64,000 nt of DNA from Flammulina velutipes. Taxonomy: Eukaryota > Basidiomycota > Agaricomycetes > Agaricales > Physalacriaceae. Shown here one piece after another: positions 23,433-35,319 of this stretch. The DNA lies in the NCBI GenBank assembly GCA_011800155.1, contig CM022370.1:2852001-2916000 (forward strand), written 5' to 3'. Position 1 is the first letter of the stretch. Each line of letters opens with the position of its first letter. The notes under the pieces are model-generated. The model ran no database searches. It saw only the letters and a list, made by a program, of their open reading frames with translations, and was not told where the DNA came from. Position numbers and translations under genes: made by a program.

Positions 23433-23768
23433 ACAGTTTAAAGAATGATATCGGGTTCTATTAACGACATGATTGTTCTCACAGGTTATCAAGGGCGTTG
23501 ATAGGACGACACTTATTGAACAATACAGAAATACAACGATATCTCAATCTACCTATGCCTTACAAAGTCCTCGTTGGCTTGCGACGACAACTCCCGTACT
23601 ATTTTGACGCAGTAGCGCACAATCGGGTCCAGTCGCGCCTCGCGAAATTCAGACAATCACGTAAGAAGCACGTCCACGTGATGGTTGCAACGCCCGAAAG
23701 GGCAAGTTGAGCCTTGACTTTGAACCACATTCTCGCCATCCATTAAGCACTCTGGCGACATTCAGCAA
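23433..23768. promoter_or_regulatory. Intergenic region, Ohr / SAP-domain gene
   Basis: 336 bp with the 3' flank of Ohr and the promoter of the next gene. E-box CACGTGAT at 23675-23682, about 90 bp before the next ATG. The short plus-strand frame here has no support. Confidence 0.4.
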
Positions 23769-26289
23769 ATGGACATGACAGCGACGACGGAGATTCTGCG
23801 CAATCCTGCAGCATTGCATAGCCTGAAGAAGGACCAATTGCTGAGATTGTGCAAAGAACATGGTGTCAAGCCAGGCGGAACGAAAGCAGACATGGTCGAA
23901 CGACTCGCAGCCCTCGCAGCGTCTGGCTCTGGCACCACGAATAATTGGGAAGGAGAGCCCGTGCAAAGAGAGATCATTCATCTGGGAAGCATCAAAGAAG
24001 AAAGCGGAAGTGATTTCGGCAGTATGAAGTGTGAGTCCATCGCTCCCATTCCAATCCGTCCGCTCATGCATCTTCGCAGCATCCATGTCGCTCAAATCTT
24101 TTGTATCCTCTTTGGGCTTTTCGCGCTCGAAATCCACGTCTTCTTCAATGAGCTCGCTCTCGAAAGTCGCCACCGACATGCTCGTCGACGAACCAGAGCC
24201 ACCCATGAAAGAGGCCCTCATTCCGCTACCACCATCGCCACTCATCGAACCATTCACACCGCCACCCAACGTCGACGCTGGCAACACGATCCGTCTAGTT
24301 CAGATCCCTACATATACTCCAGGCGGCGACACCACACCTACCCGACCAGCCACAACCAATTCTTACGGCGCAACTCCGTATCTCCCTGCCTTCCGAACGT
24401 CTTTCGATTTGGTCATCGAAGGCGGTGTCGGCACTCCAGCCAGAGACGTTGCCAGGATGCTGCAAACTATCAACCAAGGGACCCCCTCCAAGACGCCTGC
24501 CGGAATGCGCGCGTTCGGAACACCCGCCAGTCGAGGCTGGTCTTTCCGTCCGTCGTTCGCGGGTGATGACGACGCTCCGCCTGTCCCTCCTTTGCCAAAG
24601 CTGGACTTTGGTCTGAAAGACGGAAAGGCTGAGGATGACGAAGAAGACGATGCCATGGACGGCGTGGAGGAAAGTCAAAGCGATGTGCGACGTGGACCAA
24701 GACCGTCAATTCGGACGAGCGTAATGGAAGAGATGATGCAGAGAGCGGGAACTATATCCTTGGACAGAGAGACGCGACCATTGCCTAGACGATCTCTGGC
24801 GGGAGGCAAAGGGATATCACCTCCCAAGACAGAGATTACTGCCCGTTTCGACAAGGCGCACGCAGAAATGGAAGCCAAGATGGTTCCTATCAACGAGGCG
24901 AGAGGTACGTTGAAGAAGCGAAAGCTCGAGGAGGGCCGCTCGTCGGCTGAGCGTGATAACGATGATGGGGAGGGGAGGAGGAAGAGTGCGCGTGTCGGGA
25001 GCAAAGGGAGTGCTGTACACCCTAGGGTGAGTGGTGTCGGTGCGAGACCGAGGCCTAGTCGCGTCAGTGGGCGTCCGAGTGTAGGTGGCGCGAGGAGACA
25101 GAGTGGGAGAGTCAGCATTGGTGGAAGGAGGCAGAGTCGCTTGCAACCTCCCGTGCAGGCTAAGAAGGGCCTATTCGGCTTCGTGAAGGGGTTGTTCGGC
25201 GGTGGGTCGAAGGGCAAGCAGACGGACCCGAAGCCAACTGCTGCAGACAAGTCCAAGCCTAAAGATGGAAAGGGTGTACAGGTCCAGGTGAAGACGGAGA
25301 CGCAGAAGAAGGTTGACACTGCAAAGAAGCCGACTGTTTCGACTGCGAGGAAAGTCACGCCGACTTCCACTGGCGCTATGGGCCCGCCAAAGTTTGTTCC
25401 GACAAAAGGCGCCAGCAAGACCGGTGACGCTTCGACCACCAGAGGAAACTCCTCAGTTAGAGGTAGTATCTCTTCGACCGCCAAGGGCAGCACTACGGCG
25501 ACTACTAGGGGCAGCATTACATCGACTACTAGGGGCAGCATCACGTCGACCACTAGAGGTAGCATCACTTCGTCCACACGAGGCAGTATCAGTCGCTCTT
25601 CAACTGCGACTGGTGCAAGGAAAGTAACGCCAACGGGTATCCCCTCTTCATCCTCGAAACCTGTCACCACTACCAAACCTTCGTTAACCTCCTCTCGGTT
25701 GATGCAACCTACAAAGTCGTCGATAGCAAGACGATCATCTGCTCAACAACATCAACCCCAGGCTTCGTCTTCTGCATTGACGCCAGCGCCCACCCCTACC
25801 AGGAATAACGTGACCGAAACCCCTACGCCACAGGCAGCTCCTACCCCTTCTCCTTCGACACCTCCCCCTACGCCTGGCATCTTCCGTATGGCGCTTACAC
25901 CCGCAACGTTGAATGTGCGGGTGGTGGATGAAGGAGGAGTGACGAGTCCGAGTCGCATTCCCGTTCCAACTGCGGGTTCAAAAGCTAAACCTCGGGGTGG
26001 CATGCTCAGGTCGTCTAGCACCCGCCGACCTCGTATTTCGAGGACGACTGTCGTTGCTCGATTGGCGGAGCGGCGCGTTGAAGCGGGGGGTTCTTCATCA
26101 TCGGCTGCGAAACCTGAACCGTCACGGAAGAGCCTGGCGCCAGCGCCTGCGGGGAGGAATAGTTTGGCGCCGAAGGGAGGGGCAGCTGGGAGAGGGAGGA
26201 GGGTTAGGTCTAGTGTTGGTACGGCGGCGGGTGGGAAGGCTGGGATCTTGGGGAGGAGGAGCGTTGGCGGGCCAGCTGCTCGAAGATGA
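23769..26289 (+). CDS. SAP-domain protein with long basic, disordered tail
   Basis: Two exons. The first (23769 to about 24031) encodes an N-terminal SAP motif: 'LHSLKKDQLLRLCKEHGVKP' followed by GGTKADMVERLAALA, residues about 17-50. SAP motifs bind DNA or chromatin. A 49-bp intron ending at about 24080 joins SMK to SSMSLKSFVSSLG in frame. The remaining 740 or so residues are low complexity: Pro-rich near residue 150, acidic near 290 (EDDEEDDAMDG), then Ser/Arg/Lys-rich with 'KKGLFGFVKGLFGGGSKG' and a tandem RGSITST(T) repeat at 25440-25600. The tail is very basic with SAPK-like patches. Likely a nuclear chromatin-associated or spindle-associated protein; the exact family is not recognised. 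Confidence 0.8.
25448..25600 (+). repeat. 24-bp coding minisatellite (RGSITSTT repeats)
   Basis: Imperfect tandem copies of a 24-bp unit encode RGSISSTA, GSTTATT, RGSITSTT, RGSITSTT, RGSITSST and RGSISRS within the SAP-domain gene. Units near 25505-25580 are nearly identical, so copy number probably varies between strains. Confidence 0.7.
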
Positions 26290-26773
26290 GTATGAACTGT
26301 TTAAGTTATCGATATAGTGTGTATCTCATTTTTTCTTGTCGTTCTGCGCTGTCTGTATTTTACTTGTTGCGAGCGTAGTATAAGTATTCGGTGCCATTAA
26401 TGGACATGTATAATCAATGGGTTCCGAACCTACTGAATGGCTAGCAACTTGAACCTTCTCATAAGTACAACCTAACATGCATCATAAATAACTCTGAGAG
26501 CGACGAGCTTGTATTATCATTTCTATAGTACGTTGAACTTCTTGACCATATGTGGCGTCGCGATCAAAATGTCGGCGAATTCCGGGCGCCTGTACAGTCG
26601 TCCGAGAATGGAGATTGTGGCTTGCTTACGTGAGTCAGAATTCATCGCGCTCGCTGCCTTTCGCCTGGCGCTGGTAACTGACCTCCTCAAGACTCTCGAA
26701 GGTACGCTACGCTGCTCGCTGTTCGACGAATTCACGACTGACAATACAATCGCCTTACAGACCAGGGATTAAA
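26290..26773. promoter_or_regulatory. Promoter and 5' leader of eL19, with leader intron
   Basis: About 480 bp. TGTGGCG lies at 26551-26557. A likely 5'-UTR intron runs from GTACGC at 26702 to ACAG at 26760, ending 13 bp before the eL19 ATG. Short frames here (for example + 26509-26772) read straight through that intron and have no support. Confidence 0.5.
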
Positions 26774-27526
26774 ATGGGTACGTTTCCCAGCGAAATCGCT
26801 GCTGTGTGTCGCCGAAAAACTCACAATTTCGATAATCAGTCAACCTCCGCTCCCAAAAACGCCTCGCAGCGTCCGTCGCTGGCGTTGGCAAGCGCAAGAT
26901 CTGGCTCGACCCCGCCGAGCAGTCTGAAATCGGCAACGCCAACTCGCGCACGCACGTCAAAAAGCTGATTAAAGAGGGCCAGATTATCATCAAGCCCACA
27001 ACGGTGCACTCGCGGGCGAGGACGAGGGACCTGTTGGCGGCGAAGAGAAAGGGACGACACACTGGCCCTGGTAAGAGGAAGGGTACTGCTGAGGCTAGGA
27101 TGCCTACAAAGGTGCAGTGGATGAGGAGACAACGTGTACTCAGGCGGCTGTTGAGGAAGTACAGAGAGGCTGGCAAGATTGACAAGCACCTGTGAGTATC
27201 TATTGTGATTGCTATCTCTCTAAGTTATCTGACGGTGCTCGCAGTTACCACTTGCTTTACCAAAAGTCAAAGGGTAACGTCTTCAAGAACAAGCGTGTGT
27301 TGATGGAGTACATCCACAAGGCCAAGGCTGAGAAGACCCGTACCAAGGTCCTCTCCGACCAGATGGAGGCTCGTCGTGTCAAGAACAAGGTGCGCAAGGT
27401 TATTGAGTGTCTGCAATGGTTACTGACTGTTACCTACAGGCTGCTCGTGAACGTCGTGCTGCTCGTGTGCAGGAGAAGCGTTCCGGTTTCCTTGCTGTCG
27501 AGAACGATGCTGCTGTCCAGGAGTAA
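26774..27526 (+). CDS. RPL19: 60S ribosomal protein L19 (eL19)
   Basis: Four coding exons. Exon 1 is only ATGG (26774-26777), followed by an intron of 62 bp to 26839. Joining it to exon 2 gives [20 protein letters not shown], then '[20 protein letters not shown]', '[20 protein letters not shown]', '[20 protein letters not shown]', '[19 protein letters not shown]' and the basic C-terminal helix ending in [12 protein letters not shown] with the stop at 27524-27526. This is the full, standard eL19 of about 196 residues, a structural protein of the large cytosolic ribosomal subunit. The tiny first coding exon is common in fungal ribosomal protein genes. Confidence 0.96.
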
Positions 27527-27777
27527 ATTACTCGCTGTACCGATGTATTGCCCGTTATGTCGATATGCCATGTCCCTTCCCTACAACTCAAATGCGACGA
27601 TATATGGAAAATATTGAGTAATGAGTGCATTGACTTGCGTTTGTCCTGCGGGATCAACCAAAGGCCGCTGCTGCCCGTTGCGCCACTGCTGACAGTGAAA
27701 TGGCTACATCATCCACGTGACTATCGCAATCGATGATAAATTCTGAATGTCTCCAAACTTACCTTCTTACCACCACC
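27527..27777. promoter_or_regulatory. eL19 3' flank and transaldolase promoter
   Basis: GCGCCAC at 27680-27686 is followed by the E-box CACGTGAC at 27714-27721, about 57 bp before the transaldolase ATG. This repeats the arrangement seen upstream of Ohr. Confidence 0.45.
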
Positions 27778-28961
27778 ATGTCGACATCCTTAGATTATCT
27801 GAAAGCAACCGGCACCGTCGTCGTCTCCGACTCTGGCGACTTTGAAAGCATCGACGTCTACAAACCTCAGGATGCTACCACCAATCCATCTCTCATTCTC
27901 GCCGCTGCCAACAAGCCAGGATATGCTCGTCTCATAGATAATGCCATCGCGTACGCAAAGCAGAAGAGCAGCGACCCCGAGGCGCAGGCCAGCGCCGCCA
28001 TTGATCGTCTGGCGAGTCAACATCATTCGCCGTCATCGCGGTACATTAATCGTTCATAGCTCGTCGAATTCGGAAAAGAGATCCTCGCCATTATTCCTGG
28101 CCGCGTCTCGACGGAAGTCGACGCCAGGCTGTCATTCGACAAGGAAGCCACCAAGGCCAAGGCCAAGGAGCTCATCGCGTTGTACGAGAGCGTTGGCGTC
28201 AAGAAGGATCGTATCCTGATCAAGATCGCTGCCACCTGGGAGGGTATCCAGGCTGCTAGGGAACTCGAGCGCGATGATGGCATCCACTGCAACCTCACTC
28301 TCCTCTTTGGCTTTGGTCAGGCTGTTGCCTGCGCGGAGGCCGGTGTAACTCTCATCTCGCCCTTCGTCGGCCGAGTATGCCCCTGTCATTCTTCACACCA
28401 CTTCAAGAATGCTGACAACATCCTTAGATCCTTGACTGGCACAAGAAGAGCACGGGCAAGACGTACGAAGGCGACGACGACCCCGGTGTCATCTCCGTCA
28501 AGAACATCTTCAACTACTACAAGCAACACGGATACAAGACCATCGTCATGGGCGCGTCCTTCCGTAACGTTAGTGCTCCTAATCCCGTTTGCGTCCTTTC
28601 ATCTGACAAGTCTATGTAGGTCGGAGAGATCAAAGCTCTAGCTGGCGTCGACTTCCTCACTATTGCGCCTGCCCTCCTCGAGGAGCTCAAGAATTCCAAG
28701 GATCAGGTCCCCAAGAAGCTTGACGCACAAGCTGGTCAGCTTCATTCACTTTTTTGTTTGGACGTGGTATTGACGAACTTTGTAGCCGCCAAGGCGACTG
28801 ACCTCCCCAAAGTCTCCTTCATCGACAACGAGCCCGAATTCCATTGGACTCTTCTCCAAGACCAGATGGCATTCGATAAGCTCCACGAAGGCATCAAGAA
28901 GTTCGCGGAAGATGGTGTGACTCTCAAAGAGGTGTTGAAGAAGAAGCTCGCTGCTGCTTAA
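27778..28961 (+). CDS. TAL1: Transaldolase
   Basis: Five exons from the ATG at 27778 ([20 protein letters not shown]) to TAA at 28959-28961, about 320 residues, the usual length. Family motifs: '[13 protein letters not shown]' near the N-terminus; '[14 protein letters not shown]'; '[20 protein letters not shown]' with the Schiff-base lysine; '[20 protein letters not shown]'; 'LISPFVGRI(L)DW' split by an intron; and '[20 protein letters not shown]'. It transfers dihydroxyacetone units between sedoheptulose-7-phosphate and glyceraldehyde-3-phosphate in the cytosolic non-oxidative pentose phosphate pathway. The first intron (28012-28059) uses a GC donor (CTG|GCGAGT...CATAG|CTC), which is needed to join AAIDRL to LVEFGKEIL. 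Confidence 0.95.
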
Positions 28962-29248
28962 AAGTACCGTATAACTTGACGGGATGGTAGCAGAAATTAC
29001 AACTGTATGTATACTGTGGAATGCACTTTAATCCTCCGATTCCCGTGTGATGACCCTTTAGGGTGTCTACCCTCTCTTTTCGTCGGTTTCTCTCTCGGTC
29101 ATACATTTGTGTGGTGTGGCGCATTACATTTCGATCGCTCAAGGAGTTATACAACATACAACATAGATAAGTAATACATATCGATACTACTGTTACAGTG
29201 GAAGGGGTCGAGAACACTGGACTGCAGTTCCCAGGAAAAGGATCCTAC
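28962..29248. other. Intergenic region between convergent TAL1 and family X gene A
   Basis: Holds the two 3' flanks and TGTGGCG at 29115-29121. No coding potential seen. Confidence 0.4.
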
Positions 29249-30188
29249 TTATGATAATGGTTGCAACGCCTGTCGGATGTTTGCTTCAGTATAATTCTCT
29301 TCCGCGTTCTTTCTCATTTCCTCAAGTGCTTTCTTCGCCTCATCAGAGTCCAAGTCACCTTTGATGCGTACAGCATCGGTGTACGTATCCAAGTAGACGA
29401 CGTCGCGCTCTTTGTTCGTCCAAACAGTCCGGGCAGCGATACCACGGAATCTACGACGCGGTTAACTCACAGCTGGGGACAAGCGAGAATCATGAACGTA
29501 CACAATTTTATGCTCCTTAGCCATCTCCTCAGCCTTTTTGATGGCCGCATTGCGCACTTTCTCAGTTGCATCCGCAAGATCCATCTCTTTATCTTTATCG
29601 AACCATTCATAAAGTCGCGCGAGCTCCGGCGCGCCATCTTTAGGATAGTTTTTGCGCATATCCTTCGTGACTATGATATACTCATACTCCTTCGGATCCG
29701 AGTCTTTCAGCGTGTTCTTCTCGGAGTGGTACAGCAAATCCACAGCGGGCTGCGAGTCAATCCTATTGAGAAAAGAGTACGGCCGAAGAATAGTGAACCA
29801 CGCACATCCTTCAAGAACCCAACACTGGTCTCGACCGCATCGAGCAACTTAGTATCCTGCGTCTTCAACCATATCCGCACGATAGCAGCCTTTCCCTCCC
29901 ACCCACCAACCAAAGAATACGTGCTCGAGAACGGGACCTGGTGGAACCCCGACAGCGCTACGAGCGAAACGTCTTTACCGTTGATTTTACGACCATACGT
30001 GGGGATGGCAAGTCCTGCGTTACCACCGCTACTGCGTCGTGGTTTAATCTTATGTGCTAATAGTATGAAGGAGGTTTATAGGCTTACTTGTCTTCTTCGG
30101 GGACTGGTATTGGGGCTGCCATGATTGTGACCAGGTGGAAGGCAATAGAGAGGGATATCACGGCGAAGGCTTGTCGGAAAGAAAACAT
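29249..30188 (-). CDS. Family X small secreted protein, copy A
   Basis: Five exons. ATG at 30188 (MFSFRQAFAVISLSIAFHL... MAAPIPVP) is a cleavable signal peptide with a first intron right after it. Mature blocks follow in the family order: 'YGRKINGKDVSLVAL', 'STYSLVGGWEGKAAIVRIW', 'AVETSVGFLKDV' (intron), 'VDLLYHSEKNTLKDSDPKEY', 'YIIVTKDMRKNYPKDGAPEL', 'AAIKKAEEMAKEHKIV' (intron), 'FRGIAARTVWTNKERDVVYL', ending IRQALQPLS. The mature protein has no cysteine. I do not recognise this domain. First (most 3') of three tandem minus-strand copies; copies B and C share its introns. Confidence 0.8.
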
Positions 30189-30559
30189 TGTGCAGGTCTA
30201 GGAGGGACAAAGCGAGCTGTTGGTGATTGAGGGCAAGGAGACCAGCTCTTGAAAGTCGGATTCGGTGTTGAGCGCTGAGCATTTATACAGCATGCCAGTG
30301 ATGTAGAAGCTGTACGTCGTCTCCGCCGACATATGTAGAGTACTATTCGGAAACTTTGATGTCAGCGAAGTCATGGATACGCACAAGTGTCACTGGGACC
30401 GTAGCTAGGTTGGGAAGATCTTTGGATGAAACGATTGTGACTGGAGCCCGCTCAACATGCTCAAAAGTACGTTTCCGCGACGATATGAACGATGCCATCC
30501 TGATCGACGTTTAACCTCAGCTTCATAGTAGCTACAAAGACAAGAGATTGCACTTGTTC

Positions 30560-31260
30560 ATGATCAGAGGTCAGTCAATAGATTGCAATTTCCCACGGCC
30601 TGGTGGCGTGTTTGGCATACGGTATTGAGCCAAATAACGCCCGCCTATTTATTACATACCTGTGGCTTCCTTCTTTCCTCTCACCACCAACTGCGACGTT
30701 CGTCCCATACAAAAGGCCTCAAGCCTGTTTTTGCGAGCAGATCTTTGGTCGCGTCTTTCGTGTGTCGGCACCTTCCAATGTCCGACGACCTGTACGTACA
30801 CAAAGGACGGAACGTGGCAGCCCCACTTCAAGACGACGACCTGGTGGGCGTTCCCGTTCCCGTTCTCTTCGTCGCAATATATGTCGTTTGATACGCCTGG
30901 CCGGTCACTGCATACAATGTCAGTCCGAGGATTGGCATCGCGCCTGTTCACCCATGTCCCATCGACTCTCGTGTCCAATATCGCACGTCAGTCCCCTGAG
31001 GCGTCAAATGAAGCCCTAGGCCGTGTTGCTTGGATCTGGAGCGAACCAACGTGCTGCCCTGATGGCCGGTTATTACTGGCTGGACGGGAGTTGTGGGCTG
31101 GTTTGCGTGCGAGTTTACATGAAATGAAAGGGATGCCTACCTTCTTTTGGTCGCAGGCTCTCTTCGTGAGAGTCCTTTGGTGATATACACTAATTTTTTG
31201 TCTTGTGCTCTTCAAGAGCCTCATTTGTTAGACGCCTGTTAGTATTACTTCGTAATGAGT
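30560..31260 (-). pseudogene. Decayed gene relic, unit A
   Basis: Sequence shared with 32960-33740 and 35320-36110, for example TTTCCCACGGC(C/A)TGGTGGCG at 30589 and GGCTGGTTTGCGTGCGAGTT near 31100. On the minus strand the longest frame (30978-30652) reads VDGTWVNRRDANP, DRPGVSNDIYCDEE and FVYVQVVGHW. Matching pieces in units B and C (GTWTNRRDATV-like, SNDTYSDEEE, VYKFHVVGPD) appear in different frames, broken by indels and stops. The pattern suggests a once-coding gene that decayed in all three units. Family unrecognised. Confidence 0.5.
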
Positions 31261-31609
31261 TATATTCCCATTTGAATTGTGGCGTAATAAATCAGGAGCT
31301 CGATGAAAGGACTGGTCATTACGTTTTTGGATAATTCAAGCTGCAGCGCATCATCTTCATTTTACGGGGAACCTATTCAACGTGTAAACGCTCTTGGCAT
31401 GTCTTATTCTGTATCTTCCAGCAACGAGGAGCCTTGTCCAACATTTCTTCATCTCTTCAGATTTACCTCAATTTCAGTGGACCCTCCTTTCCAATGAACT
31501 CTCAAATGTGGCGTCAGTTTAATCTCTTGTACCTAGATCGAGTTGTACAACATATAAATACAGATTACTATGGCTGTTACAGTACTTAGGTCTAGAAAGA
31601 AAAAGGGTC

Positions 31610-32538
31610 CTATAATGGTTCCAACGCCTGTCGGATATTGGCCTCAGTGTAGTTCTCTTCCGCGTTCTTTCTCATCTGCTCGAGCGCTTGCTTTGCCTCG
31701 TCAGAGTCCGTATCGCCTTTGATACGTACAGCATCGGAATACGTATCGAAATAGACAATATCGCGTTCCTTGTTCGTCCAAACAGTTCGCGCGGCAATAC
31801 CGCGGAATCTACGATATGGTTAGACGAGACTTGCGAGTCGGATAACGATGAACGTACACAATTTTATGCTCCTTGGCCATATCCTCAGCCTTTTTGATAG
31901 CAGCCTTTCGCACTTGCTCTGTCGCAGCAGCGAGATCCATCTCTTTATCATTGTTATACCATTCATATAGTCGAGCGAGACCAGGTGCGCCTTCTTCAGG
32001 ATAATTCTGGCGCATATCCTTCGTGACTATGAGGTACTCATACTCCTTGGGATCTGATTCATTCAGTGTGTTCTTCTCAGAGTGGTAGAGCAATCCAACA
32101 GCGGGCTGTCCGAGATCATACAAGTCAATCCCGGCGATAGACACACGGAAAACAATAACCACGCACATCCTTCAAGAAGCCTACACTGGTTTCGATGCTG
32201 TCTAGCAATTTAGTGTCCTGTGTCTTCCATATCCGCACGATAGCATCTTGGGTTGCATTATCCTCCCAACCACCGGCCAGAGCATACGTGCTAGAGGGCG
32301 GGGCTTGGTGCATCCCCGACAACAATGTCAGCAAAACGTCTTTCCCGTCGATTTTACGGCTATATGTGGGAACAACCTGTGTTACGCGACCGACACTCCT
32401 ATGGCATGTTGCGTCAGTCTTATGGTCTAGTATGCAAAGCTTGTAGGCTTACTCGTCGCCCTGTGGTACTGGGATTGGCGCCGTCATGACCAACTGGAAA
32501 GTCATAGCGACAAATATCAGGGTAAATGCTTGTCGCAT
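31610..32538 (-). CDS. Family X small secreted protein, copy B
   Basis: ATG at 32538 gives a slightly shorter signal peptide than copy A (MRQAFTLIFVAMTFQLVMTA, then PIPVPQGDE); the MFSF of the other copies has been lost and translation would begin at an internal Met. Then come 'YSRKIDGKDVLLTLLSGMHQ', 'STYALAGGWEDNATQDAIVR', 'SIETSVGFLKDV', 'VGLLYHSEKNTLNESDPKEY', 'YLIVTKDMRQNYPEEGAPGL', 'AAIKKAEDMAKEHKIV', a TVWTNKERD(I)VYF block and the terminal ANIRQALEPL with the stop at 31612-31610. Same introns as A and C. Mature part cysteine-free. Function unknown. Confidence 0.78.
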
Positions 32539-32959
32539 TGCACGGGATGAGGAGGTATAAAGGGAGCTGTTGAAACTTGAGGGTAATGAGACCAGCTCTT
32601 GAGAGTCAAATTTGACATGGAGAAAGGGATAAGCATTTATGAGGTGTGTGTGTGTGGAAGCTGTACGTCGTCCGCCTCGACCTCCAAGATGGATAGAGTA
32701 CTATTTGGAATCTTTGATGACCGATTCCGTGGGCATATCAAAGTCATGGATACGCGCAAGTTACACTAAGACCGTAGTATCGCTGAGGCCGGGGGAGATC
32801 TTGAGATGAAACGACTTGCAGCTCGCTCAACATGCATATGCGCTGGAGAAGACTTTCACGTTGTGGTAGGAGAGATACCAGTATGAGGCACGTACATACC
32901 TTAGGCATACTAGCGAGACAGATCAAAGAGGGTGCACTTGTCCATGCATGATCATAGTA

Positions 32960-33740
32960 TCAGTGAACGGATTGCGATTTCCCACGGCATGGTGGCGTGT
33001 TTGGCATACGGTACTAGGCCAAATAACGCCTGCCTATTTATTGTGAGATACCCAGCGCCTATTTTCCTTTTCTCACCACCACCTGCGACGTTCGTTTCGA
33101 ACCAAAGGTATCCAGCCTGTCCTTTCACGAGCAGGTCTTTGGTATTGCGTTGTTTGTGGTCGGGTCCAACGACGTGGAACTTGTACACCGAGGACAAAAT
33201 ATGGCAGCCTGCCTCGAGACGACGACAGTAGATATCTCCGACATTCCTCTTCGTCGCTATACGTGTCGTTCGACGCGTCGGGCCGAGTGTATGTCACACC
33301 GTGGCATCGCGCCTGTTAGTCCATGTCCCACGCTGTCGTTTCCTAACATCGCATTCCGAGCCGTAAAATGCCCCCAGTGAGCATTGGTTTCAAAGGAGGG
33401 TCCTTGTGACTGCGGAGCGGAGAGGTCGATGCTGTTGCTGGTAAAGTTGCTGTAAGACCAGCGACCATTGGCCAACATCTCCCTCTGGTGCATGTCAGTC
33501 TCTCGGGCACAAACTTCCAGGTGAGGGACGAAGACTGTTGGATCTGAAGCTTCTTATGTTACTCTGAGAGCCGGCTCGCCTGGCTAGACGTGAGTTTGGG
33601 GCTGGTTTGCGTGCGAGTTTGAATGGAATGCCGGGAATGCATACCTTCTTTTGGTCGCAGGCTCTCTTCGCGAGGGTGGTGTACTCTAATTTGTCATGTT
33701 GTGCTCTTCGAGAGCCTCGTTCGTTAGACGACTATCAGAA
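32960..33740 (-). pseudogene. Decayed gene relic, unit B
   Basis: Homologous to the relics of units A and C. Minus-strand fragments include VYKFHVVGPDHKQRNTKDLL, VKGQAGYLWFETNVAGG and, in another frame, SNDTYSDEEECRRYLL, with frameshifts and stops between them. This copy preserves the longest readable piece upstream (33493-33257, LANGRWSYSNFTSNSIDLS). Not assignable to a known family. Confidence 0.5.
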
Positions 33741-34053
33741 CAACTTGGCAATGAATTATATTCCATCTTGAATTGTGGCGTGAGTTGCGCCACCCATTTT
33801 CAATTCGGCAATCTTACATAGCAAGTTTGACAGTGCTCTCTTCCTTCAGCTAACTGAGCAGACGCTCATTTGTACCGAACTCTCAAATATGGCGTCGGGA
33901 TCCAATTCCTGTACCTGACTTGTAACTTAGCGGAAACATGTCAGTATCTTAATCATTACAGGAGTTCTAGTAGGTAAAACATAAAGAATATAACTTAATA
34001 TCGCTATTGCAGTGTACAGTGGGAGGTCGAGAATAGTTAGCAAATGGATCCTA

Positions 34054-34983
34054 TCACGATTCCAACGCCTTTCGGATATTTGCCTCGGTATAGTTCTCTT
34101 CCGCGTTCTTTCTCATCTGCTCGAGCGCCTGCTTTGCTTCGTCAGAGTCCATGTCACCTTTTATACGTACGGCATCAGAATATGTATCGAAATAGACAAC
34201 ATCGCGTTCCTTATTCGTCCAGACAGTTCGGGCGTCGATACCGCGGAATCTATGACTTAGTCAGACGAGAGCGACTAGGATGACGATGAACGTACACAAT
34301 TTTATGCTCCTTGGCCATATCCTCTGCCTTTTTGATAGCAGCCTTTCGCACTTGCTCAGTCGCAGCGGCAAGATCCATCTCTTTGTCACTGTTGAACCAT
34401 TCGTAAAGTCGACCGAGCTCGGGCGCGCCCTGTGTAGGATAGTTCTGGCGCATAGCCTTCGTCACTGTGATATATTCATACTCTTTAGGATCCGCGTCAC
34501 TGAGCGTGTTCTTCTCTGAGTGGTAGAGCAAACCGACAGCAGGCTGAAGAACCGGTGTCAATGGTGAACCCAACGGAAAACAATAGAATACGCACATCCT
34601 TCAAGAAACCCACACTGGTTTCAATAGTATCTAGCAATTTGGTGTCCTGCGTCTTCCATATCCGCACGATGGCATCCTGTAATGGATTTCCGTCCCAACC
34701 GCCGCTCAAAGAATATGTGCTAGAGGCCAGGACTTGTGCCCCCGGAAGAAGCGTGAGCTTGACATCTTTACCGTCAATTTTACGGTTCTCTGTCATAGGT
34801 TGCCCTACACCACCACCGCCCCTACGAAGTAATGTGTTATTTCAATGCGCTAACACACAAAGCCTTACATGCTTACTCTTCACCCGTGGGTTCCATAGTG
34901 GGGATTAATATCGGAGCCGTCATGACCAAGTGGAAGGCGATAGAAACAGATACCAGGGCGAAGGCTTGTCGGAAAGAGAACAT
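34054..34983 (-). CDS. Family X small secreted protein, copy C
   Basis: ATG at 34983 opens the full signal peptide (MFSFRQAFALVSVSIAFHLV... APILIP), followed by the usual intron. Then come 'NRKIDGKDVKLTLLPGAQVL', 'STYSLSGGWDGNPLQDAIVR', 'TIETSVGFLKDV' (intron), 'VGLLYHSEKNTLSDADPKEY', 'YITVTKAMRQNYPTQGAPEL', 'AAIKKAEDMAKEHKIV' (intron) and a final exon with VWTNKERDVVYFDTYSDAV and NIRKALES, stop at 34056-34054. Closest to copy B. Intact by inspection; function unknown. Confidence 0.8.
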
Positions 34984-35319
34984 TACGCAGGATTAGAAGG
35001 GGCACAGTGAGCTCTTGAAACTGGAGGGCGAGGAGACCAGCTCGTGGAAGTCGGATTTGACATAGAGAAGGGTTGTGACTATTTATACGTGTGGACGCCG
35101 TACGCCGTCTTCTCTCAGTATCCGCAGTGCTTTCCTGTCAGTGGCACATCGAAGTCATGGGTACTCACAAGTTGCACTAGGACCGTAGCGACGGTTAGAA
35201 GATCCTGGATGCACACGCTCAACAGCCATCAGCAACGATGTCAACGTGAGCGGCGTTCGGCTTCAGCTTGATAGTAGCGAGACAATCGAGTAGAGATGGC
35301 AATCTTGTCCATTCATAGT

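Noticed and set aside
23498..23710. Plus-strand frame before the SAP-domain gene
   Set aside because: Short, no features, overlaps the promoter with an E-box.
25448..25600. Regularly spaced repeats considered as a CRISPR-like array
   Set aside because: The units are contiguous, in frame and encode a protein repeat; the genome is eukaryotic.
26509..26772. Plus-strand frame just before eL19
   Set aside because: Reads through a likely 5'-UTR intron of eL19 and has no recognisable features.
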